NCBI RefSeq assembly: GCF_004011805.1
Contig: NZ_ML137197.1
Location: 124,001 to 188,000 of the forward strand
Length of the DNA stretch: 64,000 bases
Source: Piscinibacter defluvii
GTDB lineage: Bacteria > Pseudomonadota > Gammaproteobacteria > Burkholderiales > Burkholderiaceae_C
Reading direction: 5' to 3'
Below, piece by piece: positions 62,274-64,000 of the stretch. The notes below the pieces were generated by a model that ran no database searches, was not told the origin of the DNA, and saw only the letters and a program-made list of their open reading frames with translations. The translations under genes and the position numbers were made by a program. Position 1 is the stretch's first letter. Each line of letters starts with the position of its first letter.

Positions 62274-63782
62274 TCAGTCCTCTTCCTTGAAGGCCTCGGC
62301 GCGTTTGCTCTTGATGGTCGGCAGCATCACGACGATGACCATCAGCGCAGAGGCGACCAGCAGCCCGGCGGACAGCGGCCGGGTCATGAAGGTGCTCCAG
62401 TCGCCGCGCGACAGCAGCAGCGCGCGGCGCAGGTTCTCCTCCATCATCGGCCCGAGGATGAAGCCCAGCAGCAGCGGCGCCGGCTCGCAGTGCAGCTTGT
62501 AGAAGATGTAGCCCACCACGGCGAAGCCGGCCGCCATGAACACGTCGAAGTTGTTGTTGTTCAGCGTGTACAGGCCGATGCCGCAGAAGGCCATGATGGC
62601 CGGGAACAGGAAGCGGTAGGGCACCGTCAGCAGCTTGATCCAGATGCCGATCAGCGGCAGGTTCAGGATCACCAGCATCAGGTTGCCGATCCACATCGAG
62701 GCGATCAGGCCCCAGAACAGCTGCGGGTTGCTGGTCATCACCTGCGGGCCGGGCTGGATGCCCTTGATCGTCATCGCGCCGACCATCAGCGCCATCACCG
62801 CGTTGGGCGGGATGCCGAGCGTGAGCATCGGGATGAACGAGGTCTGCGCGCCGGCGTTGTTGGCCGACTCGGGGCCGGCGATGCCGCGGATGTCGCCCTT
62901 GCCGAAGCGGCTCGCGTCCTTGGCGACCTTCTTCTCGACCGTGTAGGCCGCGAACGAGGCGAGCAGCGCGCCGCCGCCGGGCAGGACGCCGAGGATGGAG
63001 CCCAGCGCGGTGCCGCGCAGCACGGCCGGCCAGGCGTCGTTGAAGTCCTGGCGCGTGGGCCACAGGCCCTTGACGTCCTTGGTGAACACCTCGCGGTGCT
63101 CGGCCGGCCGGCCCAGGTTGGCGATGATCTCGCCGAAGCCGAACACGCCCATCGCGATGGTGACGAAGCCGATGCCGTCGGTCAGCTCCGGGATGTCGAA
63201 GCTGTAGCGCGGGGTGCCCGAGATCACGTCGGTGTTGATCTGGCCGAGCAGCAGGCCCAGCAGGATCATCGAGATCGCCTTGACCAGCGAGCCCGAGGCC
63301 AGCACGACGGCGCCGATCAGGCCCAGCACCATCAGCGAGAAGTACTCGGCCGGGCCGAACTTGAAGGCCAGCTCGGTGAGCGGCGGCGCGAAGGCCGCGA
63401 TGACGATGGTGCCCACGCAGCCGGCGAAGAACGAGCCCAGGCCGGCGGCCGCGAGCGCCGGACCGGCGCGGCCCTGGCGCGCCATCTGGTAGCCCTCGAT
63501 CGCGGTGACCACCGAGGAGGCCTCGCCGGGCACGTTGATCAGGATCGCGGTGGTCGAGCCGCCGTACTGCGCGCCGTAGTAGATGCCGGCCAGCATGATC
63601 AGCGCCGGCGTCGCATCGAGCGCGTAGATCGAGGGCAGCAGCATCGCGATCGTGGCCACCGGGCCGAGGCCCGGCAGCACGCCGATCAGCGTGCCCAGCA
63701 GCGCGCCGCCGAAGGCGTACAGCAGGTTCTGGAGGGTGAAGGCGACGCTGAAGCCGAGCGTCAGGTTCTGCAGCAGTTCCAT
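62274..63782 (-). CDS. tctA: Tripartite tricarboxylate transporter large permease TctA
   Basis: 502 residues, expected length, with about twelve hydrophobic segments. The two TctA repeats each contain a conserved glycine/proline motif: GVLPGLGPVATIAMLLP in the first and SILGVLPGGGALLASFAAY in the second. Together with TctB and a periplasmic TctC it imports tri- or dicarboxylates using an ion gradient. The start lies 10 bases after the TctB stop. The TctC gene is not in the window. Substrate not specified. Confidence 0.92.
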   Translation of the reverse strand: MELLQNLTLGFSVAFTLQNLLYAFGGALLGTLIGVLPGLGPVATIAMLLPSIYALDATPALIMLAGIYYGAQYGGSTTAILINVPGEASSVVTAIEGYQMARQGRAGPALAAAGLGSFFAGCVGTIVIAAFAPPLTELAFKFGPAEYFSLMVLGLIGAVVLASGSLVKAISMILLGLLLGQINTDVISGTPRYSFDIPELTDGIGFVTIAMGVFGFGEIIANLGRPAEHREVFTKDVKGLWPTRQDFNDAWPAVLRGTALGSILGVLPGGGALLASFAAYTVEKKVAKDASRFGKGDIRGIAGPESANNAGAQTSFIPMLTLGIPPNAVMALMVGAMTIKGIQPGPQVMTSNPQLFWGLIASMWIGNLMLVILNLPLIGIWIKLLTVPYRFLFPAIMAFCGIGLYTLNNNNFDVFMAAGFAVVGYIFYKLHCEPAPLLLGFILGPMMEENLRRALLLSRGDWSTFMTRPLSAGLLVASALMVIVVMLPTIKSKRAEAFKEED

Positions 63783-63792
63783 GATGCGCTCC

Positions 63793-64000
63793 TCAGGCCA
63801 TGAACCACGGCTTGAGCGGGATCGTCAGGTTCAGCCCGTAGCTGAAGACGAGCCAGCTGAACACCGTGATGATCGCCGCGTTGAGCAGCGCCTCGCCCCA
63901 GTGGAACTCGTCGCCGGCCAGCGCCGAGGTGACGACCAGCAGCGGCAGGGCGATGAGCATGCCCAGGCGCGGCAGCAGCAGGCCGAACAGCACGACCGAG
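63793..64000 (-). CDS. tctB: Tripartite tricarboxylate transporter small subunit TctB (5' end outside window)
   Basis: Only the C-terminal part is present and the frame is open to the window edge; a GTG at 63993 is internal to the protein. Two hydrophobic segments are visible (MLIALPLLVVTSALAGDEF and the helix around ITVFSWLVFSYGLNLTIP), ending KPWFMA, as expected for TctB. It pairs with TctA downstream. Confidence 0.8.
   Translation of the reverse strand, partial: SVVLFGLLLPRLGMLIALPLLVVTSALAGDEFHWGEALLNAAIITVFSWLVFSYGLNLTIPLKPWFMA

Overview
The window is high-GC DNA with strong G/C preference at third codon positions. It carries tightly packed, often start/stop-overlapping operons. The gene content (tripartite tricarboxylate TctA/TctB transporter, DUF3422 protein, NodT-type RND operon, PrtD-type secretion system, DUF1127 peptide) points to a betaproteobacterium of the order Burkholderiales, probably near Rubrivivax/Leptothrix/Ideonella. 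That placement is an inference from family content; no rRNA or tRNA gene, insertion sequence, prophage gene or CRISPR array was seen. No stretch longer than about 300 bases lacks a gene.

Layout. 1-2921: a CRTAC1-type FG-GAP/ASPIC-UnbV protein (5' end cut off) overlapping a vanadium-haloperoxidase/PAP2-like gene. 2938-5209: sugar-phosphate isomerase/epimerase-like protein and a Gfo/Idh/MocA oxidoreductase. 5317-13660: LacI-type regulator, complete CUT1 sugar/polyol ABC importer (binding protein, two permeases, a 60-residue membrane peptide, two different ATPases) and a split dihydroxyacetone-kinase-type ketose kinase (DhaL, DhaK). Together 2938-13660 reads as uptake, oxidation/isomerisation and phosphorylation of a small polyol or ketose. 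13679-17893: a membrane coiled-coil protein, CBS pair protein, amidohydrolase, small secreted protein and quinone oxidoreductase. 18136-30428: two large Calx-beta/RTX proteins (989 and 1990 residues), the second followed directly by a type I secretion ABC exporter and membrane-fusion protein. The two RTX genes share a nearly identical 65-bp upstream block that contains an inverted repeat. 30429-37493 (minus strand): DUF1127 peptide, NodT-type outer membrane factor, membrane-fusion protein, RND pump and FAD monooxygenase, all with overlapping ends.

37674-47047 is a signalling block: a hybrid histidine kinase; facing it a REC-only protein, a double-PAS hybrid kinase and an OmpR-type regulator; and, divergently, a MalT-like LuxR regulator. 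The two convergent signalling units end inside one perfect 32-bp-stem palindrome. 47059-50007: DUF2007/zinc-ribbon protein, two EamA transporters and an SDR protein. 50086-52982: an unassigned HELGH metallopeptidase-like protein paired with a CpXC zinc-binding protein. 53059-55934: phosphatidylserine decarboxylase, VOC protein and MATE transporter. 55948-64000 (minus strand): GH13 glucosidase, gamma-glutamyltransferase-like protein, DUF3422 protein, MFS exporter, TctA and the 3' part of TctB.

Most worth following up: the duplicated upstream block that links the two RTX genes, the HELGH/CpXC pair, the asymmetric two-ATPase importer with its extra membrane peptide, and the palindrome shared by the two-component loci.
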